Positions 9,184 through 24,100 of a stretch of 64,000 bases of DNA are shown one piece after another. The stretch is from Aradus depressus (lineage: Eukaryota; Arthropoda; Insecta; Hemiptera; Aradidae). The translations under genes and the position numbers were made by a program. Each line of letters starts with the position of its first letter. Positions within the stretch are counted from its first letter, which is position 1. The notes below the pieces were generated by a model. That model was given only the letters and a program-made list of their open reading frames with translations. It was not told the origin of the DNA and did not search any database. The stretch spans positions 78,504,037 to 78,568,036 of the forward strand of contig OY759214.1 in assembly GCA_963662175.1 (NCBI GenBank), written 5' to 3'.

Positions 9184-12100
9184 CTGAAAAATAATAAAAA
9201 TTAAATTTTTTCAAAGCTTAATATTTACAACAATATAAAAAAGAAACCGTTTGAATCCAAACAGTACTCCATAGTTATGTGTAAACATCGCGTGTGTGTT
9301 CCACTGGAAAAGTAGGAAGATATACCTAGGTATATGTATATTTATTCGCCGTACATTAATATGTATCTTATTCTAGTTATGTAGACGATTCCAACTACCA
9401 ACTATTTTACCAAAACATGAATTGAAGAAATAAAATATTGTTACATTAACATTTTTGATACTGAAATGTCATTTCTTCGAACACCCAAAAAATGTCGTAT
9501 TGTAGTTATCTCATCGTACTGTGACAAAAAAGCGAACGGATATATAATATGCGCTGCAATGCCAGGGCGCACTCTTTTTTTTTTTTTTTTTTCCATGGCC
9601 ATGGCATCAAATGAAACTAATACAATTATATAATAAAATAAAACTAATAATATTTTACTGCGGGGACCGACAAGAGGAAACGAGGCGAACCAAGCCCAAG
9701 ACCCGGGGGACACGCCGACCAGCCCAGCCGGGACAGAGGACAAGGGAAACACATCTTAAATAAAAAATTTGGAATAGTTTTGGGAATATTATATTATTTT
9801 CGGGCTCATTTATTACTTGAAAATTGTTAACAGTAATTCAAGACGAATTTTTCTCTTTTGCTACCAGAATAGCTTAAAAACTCGTGTGGCATCAGTAACA
9901 TAATACGACAAAGAAATGAAAACGCCGTCAGAGCTAAAGCCAATCAAGATCACTCTACAAAGAAACTCACGTATACCGTTCACAACTTAGCTCGTCTGCG
10001 CACTGGCTTTGCAGAGCATGCTATATATCCGTTCGCTTTTTCATCACAATTTCATGAGATAACTACAGTACGACATTTTTTGGAGATGCGAGTTAAGATG
10101 TTTACACATTCTTAATTATGAAAAACCTCTAAATTTAATTTCGAATTCAGCGCCTTATCAATGATGAAGGCTTGACTTCTCATAGATAGACTCTGCATCT
10201 TTCCAATAAGCGGTTAACACAGGTGGACAGAGCAATTAAAAAAGGCCCAGAGGAGCTCTGCTCAGCTGCTTATTAAGAGTTCAAGGTGAGAATCTTTATA
10301 TTTCTACTCAGGTATCCTATTTCATGAACATTCGTGGCAATTTAGCCCTATTTTAAGAATGTAGTATGGGTTAGTTATACCTCGAAAATGACGACGAAAG
10401 CGAGTCGAGCAGCGAAGACATGCCAGTACTGAGGGGAGAGCCCATATGGGTCTTTAGGATCGTCAGGTCCGTTCCTGTAGCCCCGATATTGACAGGTATC
10501 TGGCTCCAATTCGTCATCCTCATCTTTGTCTACCCCCATGTCTGAGGTGTAATCCGAGGTATTGAACACTGAAACAGAGATGAGTAAATACTGGGGAACA
10601 ACAAAGCTATTTGGAAAGTTTCCTAAATAAAAATATATTATGTAGCCATAACAGCACTTTCTTATACCAACCACGCTTTTACAGTCGAGAAAAATCCTCT
10701 CTCCCTTCTAAAAATCAGTTACTGGGTATATGAAAGTAATGAGTTGGCGTAAGCCGTTTTTTTTTTGTTTCATCGTATAGCATAATTCTGAAAGTGACTT
10801 TCTTATATCCAGTGAGAAATGATTTTGAGAAGAGGCCCCCCTCCCCTTGAGAGAGAGAGAGAGAGAGCGTAAAAGCGTTGGTATAATAAAGTCCTGTTAT
10901 GGCCACATCCATATTTTATTCTTTATTTTGTATTATCATTTTTGATTTTAAAAAAAAACTACCAATGGTTTTCTATATATTAAAATTCGTTGTTATGCGT
11001 TACAATTTAGAGTCGGCGTTCAATGGCCTAGATTTTTGACGCCGTACAACTGATTAGATTAATTCGATGAGGTGACTTGTCTTCATTGAGTATTCTATAG
11101 ACGAGTTGTCGTCTCCGAGCATCTCATGTAGGTCTCTTGTTCGTAAACCCATGGCCTTTAGTATATCCTCACATCCAGGGCACCCCTCCAGGATGTGGCT
11201 TACTGTGAGAGGCCAGGCCCCACACTTGCCACAGTTACAATTTATAAACTTTATTTAGAAATATTTCCTACAGAAATTCATTGGGGCATTTTACATTCTT
11301 TGGGGCGCTATAACTTTAGTAGTATATCTCAAATCTGAGTATACCTTAGCAATTGCAAATTTAATAAATAACATTTGAGGCAGGAACCATTTTGTCGATA
11401 GAAGCAACCGTTTTCGCATAAAACAAGCAAATGAGTTTTAAAATTGACATTTTAGGTCGGTTTTCGGCATGTATCTCGCAAAGAGGCGACCTTCGAAAAA
11501 AGTATTTCATAAAAAATGTGCCTTTCAGTTTTCTCTACAATTATTTGAGAATATTTTTGATTAGGTCATAAATATAAACGGAATCATGTAAAATACACTT
11601 AGTCTTTTATTAGTCTACTTATGTAAAATCCACTTAATTACCGGATAAAGATGAGTCTATATATCCCACTAGATCATTTGTTGGAGAGTAAACCAATTTG
11701 TAAACCATTCTTGGAATGTAGTCACTTGTATAAGCAATAACGAAAGCCTGCAAAAAAATATGTACAACATATAAAATAAAGATTACATAATGAATTATGA
11801 ATATAACCTTTAATATATTTATCAGGAATGTAAAGATATAATTGTACATAATAGGATAAGCTACTCATATCAGAGGAGTATCGTTATAATCTAGAAGCCT
11901 GATTTAAGTTAGTAAGTTAATTAGTTATTATGACTCATGCCTGGGCTTTAACTATGAGCTCATATCGCCTACTACCAGAGCGCTCTTTCGTCGCTCTGGT
12001 GGATATGAGCCCGACTCTACTAAGGGAGACCTAAATTTTACCTACCCTAAATTTTTATTCACCTTGGGTATATGATGCATCACATTCTATACACAAACAT

Positions 12101-15100
12101 AAACATGAAACGGGAAAGCTTTCGCATTACTATTCACCAGTATTCTGAGGATACCAAAAAAAAAAAAAATAATTTACGCAGTTTCAGCCTTACGATTGAG
12201 AGATTTAACTTACGATTATATTGTGAATATTCACGAAAAAAATCCGTCATTTCCCGAAAAATTTGTAATATTTCGAAAAACAATTTCGAATAGATGAGTG
12301 CAACGACATCACTGCATTCTCTTGGCAATATCCCGTTTTTTTTTTTCTTTTTTTTTTAAATTTTCTGCGAATGCAAAATGAATTAATTTTCTGCGAATGC
12401 AAATGAAATAAATATGACTAGAAAACGTTATCGTTATATAAACGTTATTTATTATATCGATGATGATATGATTTTGCGAAATTCTTTGAAGGCTACAAAA
12501 GAATTAAACTATAGTACTAATTTCTACCGATATTGCCATCTTATTTTTTTTTTTGCACGACTTTCAGTATTCAATTGGATCCTGAATTTTACTGGGGGGA
12601 TTATGGGGACACTTAACAGATAATGTGCATGGCATTAGAGACAAGACCGTCAGGAAAGTAGTCTAGAAACAAAACTGGTTTCCAACACTATTGCATCATC
12701 CTCAGTGGTAAATCTACAATATACATAGTTTTAAAATATTAAACTCGAGGCATCAAGGTGCAGAAAAAATGAAAATAAATAATAGAAAATAGAATGAGCC
12801 TTGCTTACTGGGTAGTCGAGTGCTGACGAGTGTCCAGTGCAGTGTGCAAACCAACACTGGAGGAATAGGTCAAATTGTTGTGGAGACATGTCAACTATAT
12901 ATAAATTTAATTTCCTGGTGGCATGTGTATTTATTTATTGTGAACGTCTGAGTATTATATGTAGTATATGTAGAGTGTGCTCGGGAGCTATACCTCTCGT
13001 TTGCACACCCTGGACGCTGGACGCAAGGTAAGCTAGCCTTATTCTATTTTCTCTGTATCCTGGTGTCTTTTAAAACTAAATATTTATATTGTAGATGTAC
13101 CACAGAGGATGACATAACAGTGTCACAAACCAGTTTAGGTTTATTTAAAATAATGTGATGAAAAATGAATGCTTACATTGGATACGACAGCGCAATACGT
13201 GACTCCCTGAAGGATACCATACCATGCTCCGATATCCTCCACCCTCTCAGCCAGGGGTCTCCGGGACTGGGCTACCATCTTGAAAGCGTCCAGGCGGATC
13301 TCCCAAATATTGTTCAGTAGAGCGAACAGCGGGGCCAGAGGAAACGCAGCCACGAACAGCGTCACAAAACCATACTGTATAACTGAAACAAGGATTCATG
13401 GTAAATTATAAGCAGAAAATACATAAGTATCAGAGGTCCTCTAGTTATTCAAATAATAGTTTATAGTTATTTTATTTTCCAAGTATCTTGTCTATTGTGA
13501 CTAGAGGCACAGTGTCAATACTTGTCCTTAAGATGAGCCTAGGACATCCAGGATTACTCTTTACAAGAAGGAAAACAATTTTTAAGGTTTTCCTCGTGTA
13601 TTCATATTACGTAACGCTATTTAAAAAAATTTCATTATACGAGTATATTGTTAGTTCTCCGAAGTACACTAAACATATAAAAAAACCTTTCATGCATTCT
13701 CATTCATTTACTTTTTATGTTAGAGAGTTATTTTTTTAATTTCTCAGCTAAAAGAAATACAGGGGAAGTTATGTAACCAGTCAAAAATTCGATACGGAGT
13801 TTCAACGAAATTTCATGTTTTCCGATCTCCTGATTAAAAATGAAAAAAAAATCTGTTTCTGTGAAGACGATAACTCCCGAAAGAATGAATGAGTCGACAC
13901 AACAATTTATATGTTTATCCAGAACCCTTTAAGGATGACACCTATTGATTTTCAGCCAAATCGGCTAAAGCAAAGGGCAATGCTTAACACAAAAATAATA
14001 ACTGCCGATGTAATGAATGTATGGACACGAAATTGTATATGTATATTCAAAGACATATAAGGACGACACCTATTAATTTTAAGCGGAATCAGCCGAAGGG
14101 GAGGAAGGAATGCGAGGGGGGCTAGACTTTTTTTTTTTTTTTTTTTTTTTCTTAGTTATGGCCTTATGCTGAGGCATATCGGCCAGCTACCACGATGATC
14201 ATTTTGGAAAATTTTTCACAGGTACCTTGGTTTAAGGACAAAGCAATTAAAAAAGAACAATTATAAGAAAAAACTGAAATTTATAGCAATAATTTTGTAA
14301 AGAAGCAAGATACGGACGCGCAATGCCCCTGAAGAGGAATGGGGCCACCACACAACACAGTCATGAAGGCGAGCAGGAAGCCAGAAGGCGAGCAGGACGC
14401 CAGAAGACCACACAGCAGAGGAGCGGAGGCACCGAACCGGCCGCGACCCACCAGGGTCCCAAACCCGTCGAGCACACAACCCCGAAATACAAAACCATCA
14501 CTTTCCAACTTGGGGGCTAGACTTAAATACCCTAATAACTGCCGATACAATGAAAGTATCAGCACAAAACATAGTAGGTCGCCTGTAGCTCAGTGGTACG
14601 CGCGCCTGCCTTCTGAGCTCAAGATCGTGGGTTCGAATCCCGACCGAGGCCCTTAGTTTATTTTATCTGGGGGGTAAAATAAACTTAAGCACGCCGTCCT
14701 TCGGATGGGACGTTAAGCAATGGTCCCGAGCCTATACGATGTCAGATAATAGATATTAAAGACCCCTGCCCTAGGTGAATAAAAATTTAGGGTAGGCAAA
14801 ATTTAGGACTCCCACAGTAGAGTCGGGCTCATGTCCACCAGAGTGACGAAAGAGCGCTCTGGTAGTAGGCGATATGACATCGTAGTTAAAGCCCGGGCCT
14901 GAGTCATAAAAACTAACTAACTAACAAAACATAGTATGAGAATTCTGAAGCCACTAAGTAAGTCAAATATTGAGTTCTTGTCCAAACGGCCGATTGGCTT
15001 TAGAGGTAGAGCGAAAAAGTAATTGATTAATTCTTCCTGGGGAAGTACTTAGCCGGTGATTCATCGACAACTTTTTTGTGGGTATTTCTACGCCATTGAT

Positions 15101-18100
15101 ACTCTTTACTTACAATTAGACTACTCTTTATTTATTTTATATATAAATGCTTTATTATTTATTTATTTTTCTGAAACATTTCTAGCAGCCTAGATAATAT
15201 ATTATATTAATATTTAATATCTCAGAGGTATTTACCCATTTCTAAATACTCTTCGAACAAGGCAAGTCTTCCCGGATCCTGAAGTTGGTAGTCTTCCTCC
15301 CATCTTGTGTAGACTCGATTCGGGTCTTTTGTTTGCGATTTGTGAGTTCTTCTCCGCCACCAATTAAGCATTGCCCTAAAACATTGATTATTGTTTTTAT
15401 TTAAAATATAAAGGTATTGTTTATAAGGATTAATGTTAACAATTGTTTACTATAGTATAACTTACGGATAAGCCAATTCAAGGAAATTATTAAAAAATTG
15501 TTTTCCAACCATTATAATAGCCAATTGAATACAAAGTTCAAATAAGCAGCCAGCTGGATCGCACACATCGCCTTTTATTCGCATAAACTCTGAATTTCTA
15601 CTATCCTGATCGCCGGGATAACTGAAAAATCTACCCTGAAAATAAAATAAAAAATGTATACTTAGGTATTTAACCCCTTAAAATAAAATTGGTTTTAATT
15701 ATTATAATTTGAACCTTGAAAAACGCGATGTAGATCAATGATGAGTAGTAGTTCATAAATTCAAAAAAATAAATTTTAAATGTGTACGAATCTTCATATT
15801 CAGTTTGTGTTCTTGGATTTTCTTGATTCGTCAGCCATATTGCTAAGAAATGGTAAAACTGAAAATAAAATTTTAAACTGTCTTATGCAATAATGTACAC
15901 TACTATCATAGGTGACAGATATATTACAACAATGGCTTCTATATATTAAGGTAAATATGTCCGGGACAAAATTCTTATACTTTCGTTTATTACTAACTTG
16001 AAGTAATACAAATACGTGAAGTTAATAAATATTGTGATCAATTAACAGATCACAATTACTCTGTCATACATATATATTTTATTTGAAGCCACAACTATGC
16101 AAAAACTGCACGGCTAGGTTTCTATACAAATGGGTATGTCAATTTCAAGCATACATGGAAAAAAAAATAATTCTCCAAACTTTGTGAGTATGTTCCCTTA
16201 GTACCACTATTTGTGTAAAGTTTTAGATTTTTAGAAATCAATCGTTCCGATATACTGCAGTTATAAGTTAGCCAAAAACATGATATCTGCTAAAATCACG
16301 TTTTTTCAATTCTAAAATGCACGAAAACAAATCAAAAATAAAAAATAACTTTTTTTAGCAAATTTCCCGTATCTACTTTTAAAATAAATGATCATTTTGA
16401 CCTTTTATGACTTTTGAGATACCTTTGTAGCCATTTCAAGTGTCAAAATTGGGTACCGTATTTTTTTTTTTTCAACTATGAAAAATGGATTCCTCGTTCA
16501 AAAATGTTTAGAATTCTACATTTTTAGAGTAGGAATATAAAAACTCTTAAAATAATAGCTATTTTACTAAAAAAATCCCATTTTTATTGTTTGATTTAAA
16601 CGCAAAAAAAATGTCATTTTCAAACTGAAATAAATAAAAAAATACCTCAAAACGTATTCATTTATTACCTACTTTATAATATTTATATATTTATCATTTA
16701 TTACTTTATAATAATTTAATATTTTTGTCGTTTAATTTTCTTGTTTTCAAGAAATTAGGAATGTAAACCTGTGTAGGTATATATATTATTATTTTTATTA
16801 CTTAAGTAAGTAAATATAAAAATAATTTTAAAGAAAGGACAAAAAAAAATTACATCATTTCCTTTCTTTAGGATCAATGAAAGTGTCTTAAACAGTACGA
16901 TAATGTTTTATTGTACTGGATAATACGATTTAAAATACAATTACAGGCCTTTAATTTCAATTAATTATCTTTGTTTATTTATTAGTAAAGGAGAATAAAC
17001 AGTTTAAACATACCCTTGTTAAAATCATGATGCATACCAAGTTAATTAAGGCACCAGTAATTGATGTGAATATTTTAGCATGTCTTTTGACGAAAAAATT
17101 GCCTCCTTCGTAAATAACAGTGACTACTGATAACCTGTAAACAATGGTCCCCAGAACTGCAGCACATACAACAAGGATCTGAAATCAAGTGAGATATCTA
17201 TGATTAAGTGAATATTCAAAACTTTATTTATCGCTAAGAGGGATTAGGGGAAAAAAAGTGCTTTGCACAGGACACATTTGCCGCGCATAATTTTCAAAAG
17301 TTATCGAGGTTCTGGGACAACGCAGAAATCAAATGAAGTATGTGGTAGCACTTTTTAGCAGTGCTTCTCTTAGTGGTTCATATGTCAAGTTAATGTTTAA
17401 ACCCAAATAGAAATTTTTTGTATGTATCAATCTAGTAAACTTAAATGTTACTGTTGTACCTTATGCTGAAAAAAGCCGAAACCGGTACACTATATGCATA
17501 TTCTCAATTTTGTTGAGAAAAGCTCACAGATAGTGGAAACGTGAAAAAATAAATAAAAGAAACCTATTTTTTGAAAAAATGCCTAGTTCATAAAACAATA
17601 TATACACAAATTACAGATTTTGGCATTTCACCATCGTCAGGTTTAGTTAAAAACATTCAAGTTGCTGCGTGCGAACCATTCTTATATACAAGGTAAGAAA
17701 ATAGGTTGGAATTACAACCTGGAAATCTCTGTATCTGTACAATTAGGAATTTGTTCAGACTGAAATATTCCCTTTCCAATTTTCAATAACAATGATAAAC
17801 TAAAATAAAAGATACAATTATTAACATCTAACAAGAAAAACTAACTTTCATGTTATATTCGTGGAACGATGTTTGTACCTTTGACAAAATAATTACTATT
17901 GTGAGAATATTATTACAATTAGAATCAGAGGTTTTCCTTTTTTTTCTATCTTTAAAATAGCTAAATTAATAAGAATAATTCAATAATATAATATAACAGT
18001 AGTAAAACTAGAATTAATTTACTTTTATAGTTGTTATCATTTTTAGTTTTTAGAATTAATACATTTATCATTAATTTTAGTTTTACCAATGTTATTGAAA

Positions 18101-21100
18101 GTAGGGTAGCGAAAAATATTCCGAACTGTACAGCCCGGGGATTTCCATGTCAACTCCTTCCTTACCAGATATGTAAGAATGGTTCGCACTCAGTAAACTA
18201 TCTTAGTTTATAACTAAACCTGACGATGTGATGGTGTAATAATAATAATAATAATAAATTTATTTCCGTTGAACCAATACATGGTAATAGGATACGTCAA
18301 AAGAATAATGCTAAACTTGACGATGTGATGGTGTAATGTGTAATGTTAAAGCAGTAGTTTATGTATAGATTTTATTGTGGAATAGAAAATATTTCAAAAA
18401 AGAAGATAAATCTGTGACAAGGGAGTGTTCCCACTGGGTGATTTCTCCCCTCTTGAGATTGCCATTATCTCTCTTTTAGCACATTTGCTTGTGTTTCTTT
18501 ATTTCTATTTATCTATATGTATATATTATTGTGGAATTCGACTGTTTTTTTTCATCACTAAAATTACTATAATTATACACACAACCTGACATCTGGCAAG
18601 GTCTTAGCTCCTAATGTTTTTTTTTGTTTTTTTTTTTAGTTGTACATAAATATACCTATTCGATTTGTTTAAATCCTCTTACCATGAAGAAGACAGTAGA
18701 GACGGTGATGACGAACTTCCATGCCTTTTGTGCAGGGGGCATGTAAGGCTCTTTCCGCCTGGTGACGGGGTTAGTTCGGAAGGTCTTCACACTGGACTCA
18801 AACTCCGGCCTCGGCTCCTCGTCCTCTTCAGTGTGTTGAAGGTCCCACTCCCAAGCGATCACCGCCTGACGTCTTTTCCACAGCTCCAGAAATGTTGTCG
18901 CTGAAAGAATACAGCGTGGTGTCTTTTTGTTGTAGATACATTTTGAAAACTAATAGCAAATTTCCAAAAAAAAAAAAAAACAGACAAATGACAAAGGAAG
19001 CGCTTATGAGGAATTCTTCAATAGTTATTTTTATTTCCTCCGATATACATAATGTACGGGGAGTCAAACATTTATAATGTTTTCACATAATTTTCATATT
19101 TTTTGAGGTTGCTATTTATCTTCTGCCTAATCAGCCAAATGAGAATGAGGGTCCAGATAGAGAATAATAGTTTATTACAATTATTTGAGCTGAAGAAGAA
19201 CATTGACGGTGATTCATCGAGTGTTAAGCAATTATTCCAATTCATTTTTTAGGAGAATTACAATTACAGTTCCTGATCGTTAAAAAATTCATGCCTGGAA
19301 CTGATTCATATAAACACTACATTATTTTAAACAAATTACAGAGAAATGTGATCTGGTCACACACTAAAGGGTTCTAGTTCTATAAGTGAAGAATTATTTG
19401 ATGTATTGATAATATACATTTAATAAAAACTGTCTAATATTAAAATCAAGAGGAACTTAAAATTCCATTGAAAATTCTATCTAGATTTTTTTTGCACGTT
19501 TACAATATTTTCTTATAATATGATATAAGAAACTAAGAAAAAAAATGAATATATTACTCACCCCAAAAAGACATGAAAATGGCGAAAAAAACAGTGGCAG
19601 GATTATCGAACAAATAGGTGATTCGAGAAAAAACACAGGAATCAATAAGTTTTTGATATCTGCATACTTTGTCGCAGAGCGGGCATAATGTTATATTCCC
19701 TGGCCCACGTCCATCACAGATTTCTTTACTAAAATTTTAGAAAATAAAAATAACTTTTGGGTTGAACTTTTGATTCTGAATTCATATATACATAATACAT
19801 TATCATCATCATTTATTAGCATCACTCCCATTTATACTTTTTTCAATCAGAGCCTTCCTTTTATAGAACATACTTATTGATTCAACCTCTATATTCAAAC
19901 ACCAAGTCAGATAAATTATGAATATGATACTTAAAATTTTCTGCAGAGATATTGTGAAACACTTAATAAAAAATGAAGAAAAACATGTTTACAAAAATAT
20001 TGTTTATTTCACAAAATATTTATAATTTATGGGAGTACTTTCGATATTGCTATCATTTTCAGCCACGACTTAACAAATACTGAGTGAACTTTTTTCACTT
20101 AGTATTTGTTAAGTCGTGATTGAAGCTACCGAAAGTACTATCATATAATTTTGCGGAATAGACAATATTTTTAAAAACATGAGTTTTTCTTCATTTTTTA
20201 AATTATAAATATATAAAGAACAGATAAATTATAGACATTGATGATGGGAGTGCTTCCCGAAATGTCTGTAATTGCAATTTTTTTTTTAAAGCAAAGAAGC
20301 AAATGAGAGTAGTACTGTAATAAATATATTATACATGAAAATAAAAAATATTTTTGAAAAAAAATGTACATAATACAGTGAGTTTCAGAATAAAGTGACC
20401 ACCTTCGATAACTTTTGAACGAGTTATAGTATTGAAATGGGACAAAGTGTGATCTTCATCGCACTGAGGGGCAACAAGGGTAGTTAATTATGTTGACTCC
20501 TCCCTCCACCAGAGGCGCTGCTTGCACACTAACTTTAAAATCTCAATATGGGTCAAGTTGTACCTAATTTTATAGGTGTTTCAAAAAGAAGAAAGTGTTG
20601 ACCGAAACATTTTTCCCCATTTTTCATTGCTAGCGACCCAAGGAAGTATGTTATGAAAATTATACCCAGACTCACCCTATTGCTAGTGTATAATATGCTT
20701 TCAAAAGATGGCGACCCCAGAAAATTGAGGTGTCCGGATCCCCTTTCAAAAATGGGATTTTTTTAATGGTTACCTTAAGAACGTCATGTAGCAATTATGC
20801 GATACACAATAAATTTAACACAATAAGTATACTTATACGATGCACAATAAGTAAATTTAAAGCGTTGCACTCTCAAAAAAAAAAAAAAAAAACTGCATTA
20901 ATTCAAACACAAACTGATAAGAAATACACGTGTTGTATTAAAGCATCACAAGTGAAAGGTTAAAGCATCAAAAGTGAAAAATGCGCATAAATATGAGCAG
21001 TATGCACAGTGGGCGTCAAGAATGTTACGATTTTTCGTTTGCGTTTTGGTGGGGGAAAACGTCCTGCTATAACTAAGTAATGAGGTTACATTTCAAAAAT

Positions 21101-24100
21101 TGAATTTTTGGAAGGGGCCCGAGTTCCTCAAATCTTTTACAGTAAGCGGTTACTCTATTTATGAAATAGGGTTAATTTGAGTGAGGATTTTTATACACGT
21201 GACTTTATACTTTCTTGAGCCACCTTCCTCTATCAATGGAATATATGAAAACATGTTTCGGACATAACTTTCTTCTTTTTGAATGATCCTTAAAATTATG
21301 TACAACCCTCATTCCATTGGAGATTTTAAAGTTAAGTGTAAGAGCAGCGCCACTGGTGAAGGGCTTAGTCAACATATTGCTCCTCAGTCTAATCAAGATC
21401 CCATTTCGATACAATCATTCGTTCAAACGTAATGGACGGTGGTCACTTTATTCTGATACATTTCGTATATCTATTATAACAAGGATACATAAGTAAACAT
21501 CTAAATTTTACCTTGGCACATTATCGATTGATTCCATCGAGGATATTCCGTATATAAAACAAAGAAGTCCAACGATCGCAGGTGCTATAAGCATTTCTGT
21601 GTAAAATCCCAGCCAAGCAAAATACAATGCTATTTTATCACCAAAATATTTTCGTACAAGCCACAATGGTTGTTTTTTATACCATCTGCCTATTCGTGCC
21701 CACTCCAGGTACAGAAGCTAGTAAATAGTGGTAATCATAATTGTAAATAGGTAAATATTATTTTTATATTTTCATATTATTGTTTTTTAATATTAATTAT
21801 ACATTAATTTATACTTATTATAATTAAACTGTAAACTTAAGCAACTCACTCTTCTATCGAACACAACACCTTCAGCGGCGTCTCTTTCGTAACTTCCCTC
21901 ATGGAGGGGGAATACTGACAAATATGTTCCATTGTTCAATAAACGTCGAATTCCAATCTGAAATTTATTTTTTATTTTGAGAGTAAAATTAACGAGACAA
22001 ATTTTTGAGTTTGATACAGGTTTAAACAGGGCTGTCCAGTGCTATTTTTCCGCCCTAAGCAAGCCCCAAAAATGTCTCCCCCCCCCATTTGTATTAGTAC
22101 AATAAGAATATATCAAAATTTGGGATTGGTATGGAAAAAACATAAAAGAATAGTTCTCAATATTATCAAAAAAATAGTTATGCTTTTAAAAGAATAGGAA
22201 CAAACTTTGGAAATATACATAAATCCCATCTGAAGGACGGCTATATAATTCGGCACATCTGCAGGCTTTCAGACAGAAGATATATATATATATATATATA
22301 TAAGTAAACTAAAACTATTTATATAATACTAAGAAACCTTTTTGCTTGACTTATATGTATTATTGCAGGTGTCCAAATGCAAGAATATCATATTTCTGAT
22401 TGCATTAATTAACAAATAGTTTACATGAATAATTAGATAACACTTTGATGCGTTTGGCAAAAAAACATCTGTATAATGTACCAGTTGGAGTACCAGAATT
22501 TTTTTAGTATTTTTTTGATCCAGAGTTTTCTATTTGTGTAAATGTGCAATTAACAGTAGGTATTGTACGTAGATTTAATGATAGAGAACTGAAAATCTGC
22601 CGAATACACCACATAAAACAGTTAATAAAATAATTGGACAAATATTAAATATATTATGCCATGAATCTCCTCTTCTAGTTGGTGTAAATGTAGAGTTATT
22701 TACCTTTTTGTTGTCTTCATATTTTGTTCTTAATAATATTTGAAATGCAATTTGTGATCTTTGAGCAGAAGTAAAAAATGATTCTCGGTCTTTAACAACG
22801 AACCTGAAACACAAAACAATTATTTTAATAAGTACCTAAACCCGTAAGATTAATTTAATATATAAAAAAAAGTGTAGGCGATACATACTGTTCCTCACGG
22901 TCCCTACTGAAAGTGGCCGTGTAAAACGAGGGCTCTTCAGCTATAACGCTGGAATCCAACTCGAAAATTTTGGCAAAAGGCAAAATATATGGTTCTGGCT
23001 CTGGTGTTAATTTCTCTTCACCTTCCTAAATAGTAACAAAAATAAAAACATATATTTGGTTGTATAAGTAAATATAATATTATTTTTATGTCGAAGAATG
23101 CCTCATAACATTGTATACTTGTGATAATTGATGTAGTGAAAAAGAAGATCAACCTGGTTATCTTCAATTACACGAAAAGTAAGAAAAAAGAAATATATGC
23201 CTAGAATCCACGAAATTATTGGTAAAAGTGTCATTTTTGATAATGTGTACTTCGAAAAATGCACATTTTTCAAGAAAAAACAAAGTTTACTTAAATTACG
23301 AGGTGACCAGGCGTTCCAGATTTTTAGAGACTCTCACTCATTTCGAACACCAAACCTTACCTTAAAGTAGGTAAAATAAATAAAAACAAAAAACTTTTAT
23401 ATTAATTCCACAAAAAAAAAAAATTATATAATGTACCAGTTCGGAACCTCGTGACTGAAACCGGTACACTTTACATATATATTTGTGGAATTAGACAATA
23501 GCTAATCAACTTCTTTGTTTTAATATATTTTATTAACTTTCCACTGTATCGACACAGATTCCAGAAATGTGTTGGAACATTAAAGTAGGTAATATTTTAA
23601 TTGGGAATAATTTATTTGATTTTAAAAATAACTCATCCTTTTAAATAGTAACTGAAGATCGACACAGATCCCAGAAATGTGTTCGAACATTACAGTAGGT
23701 AATATTTTAATTGGGAATAATTTATTTGATTTTAAAAATAACACATCCTTTTAAATAGTAACTGAAGATAGAATATAGCCTAGCATATTTCAATGTAATT
23801 TTTTTTTTCTTCTAAAAACATTTAAAACACAATAAAAAATTTAAAATTATAAAGCTATGTCATAAATCTTTGATGGGCGGGAAAAAGAGTACAAGTCCAT
23901 TTTTGGCCAAAACAGTATTATTACATATTTCACAATGTAAAGTCAATCTCTAGAAGTGGTGAGAAGAGGACAAGTCGGTAATGACGTAGTGTAGACCTAA
24001 TTTTTTGGCAGTTAAAAAAAATTTGTCCAGTGGCAAAAAAACATTTTCTGTTCTACTGAAAAATTGACTCTTTTGACTTGTACTGTTATTGCCTCCTACC

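Larger units (their letters stand above)
13755..15085 (-). repeat. R1 copy, minus orientation, split by two insertions
   Basis: R1 modules run from gggaagttatgtaacc at 13763 to 14116, resume at 14525-14563, and finish at 14937-15085 with attgattaattcttcc and gccggtgattca. A retroposon (14130-14511) and a full SINE-B (14577-14923) interrupt it, both with clear target-site duplications. Confidence 0.75.

Noticed and set aside
14261..14565. Protein genes in the GC-rich block on either strand
   Set aside because: Open frames exist on several frames at once, which is expected from GC-rich sequence; the block is the body of a retroposon with target-site duplications.
14582..14645. tRNA gene
   Set aside because: A and B boxes are present, but the sequence is the head of a repeated SINE, with no proper acceptor stem and continuing into the SINE body.
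23550..23769. CRISPR-like array
   Set aside because: It is a simple tandem duplication of 110 bases in a eukaryotic intron; no repeat-spacer pattern exists anywhere in the window.
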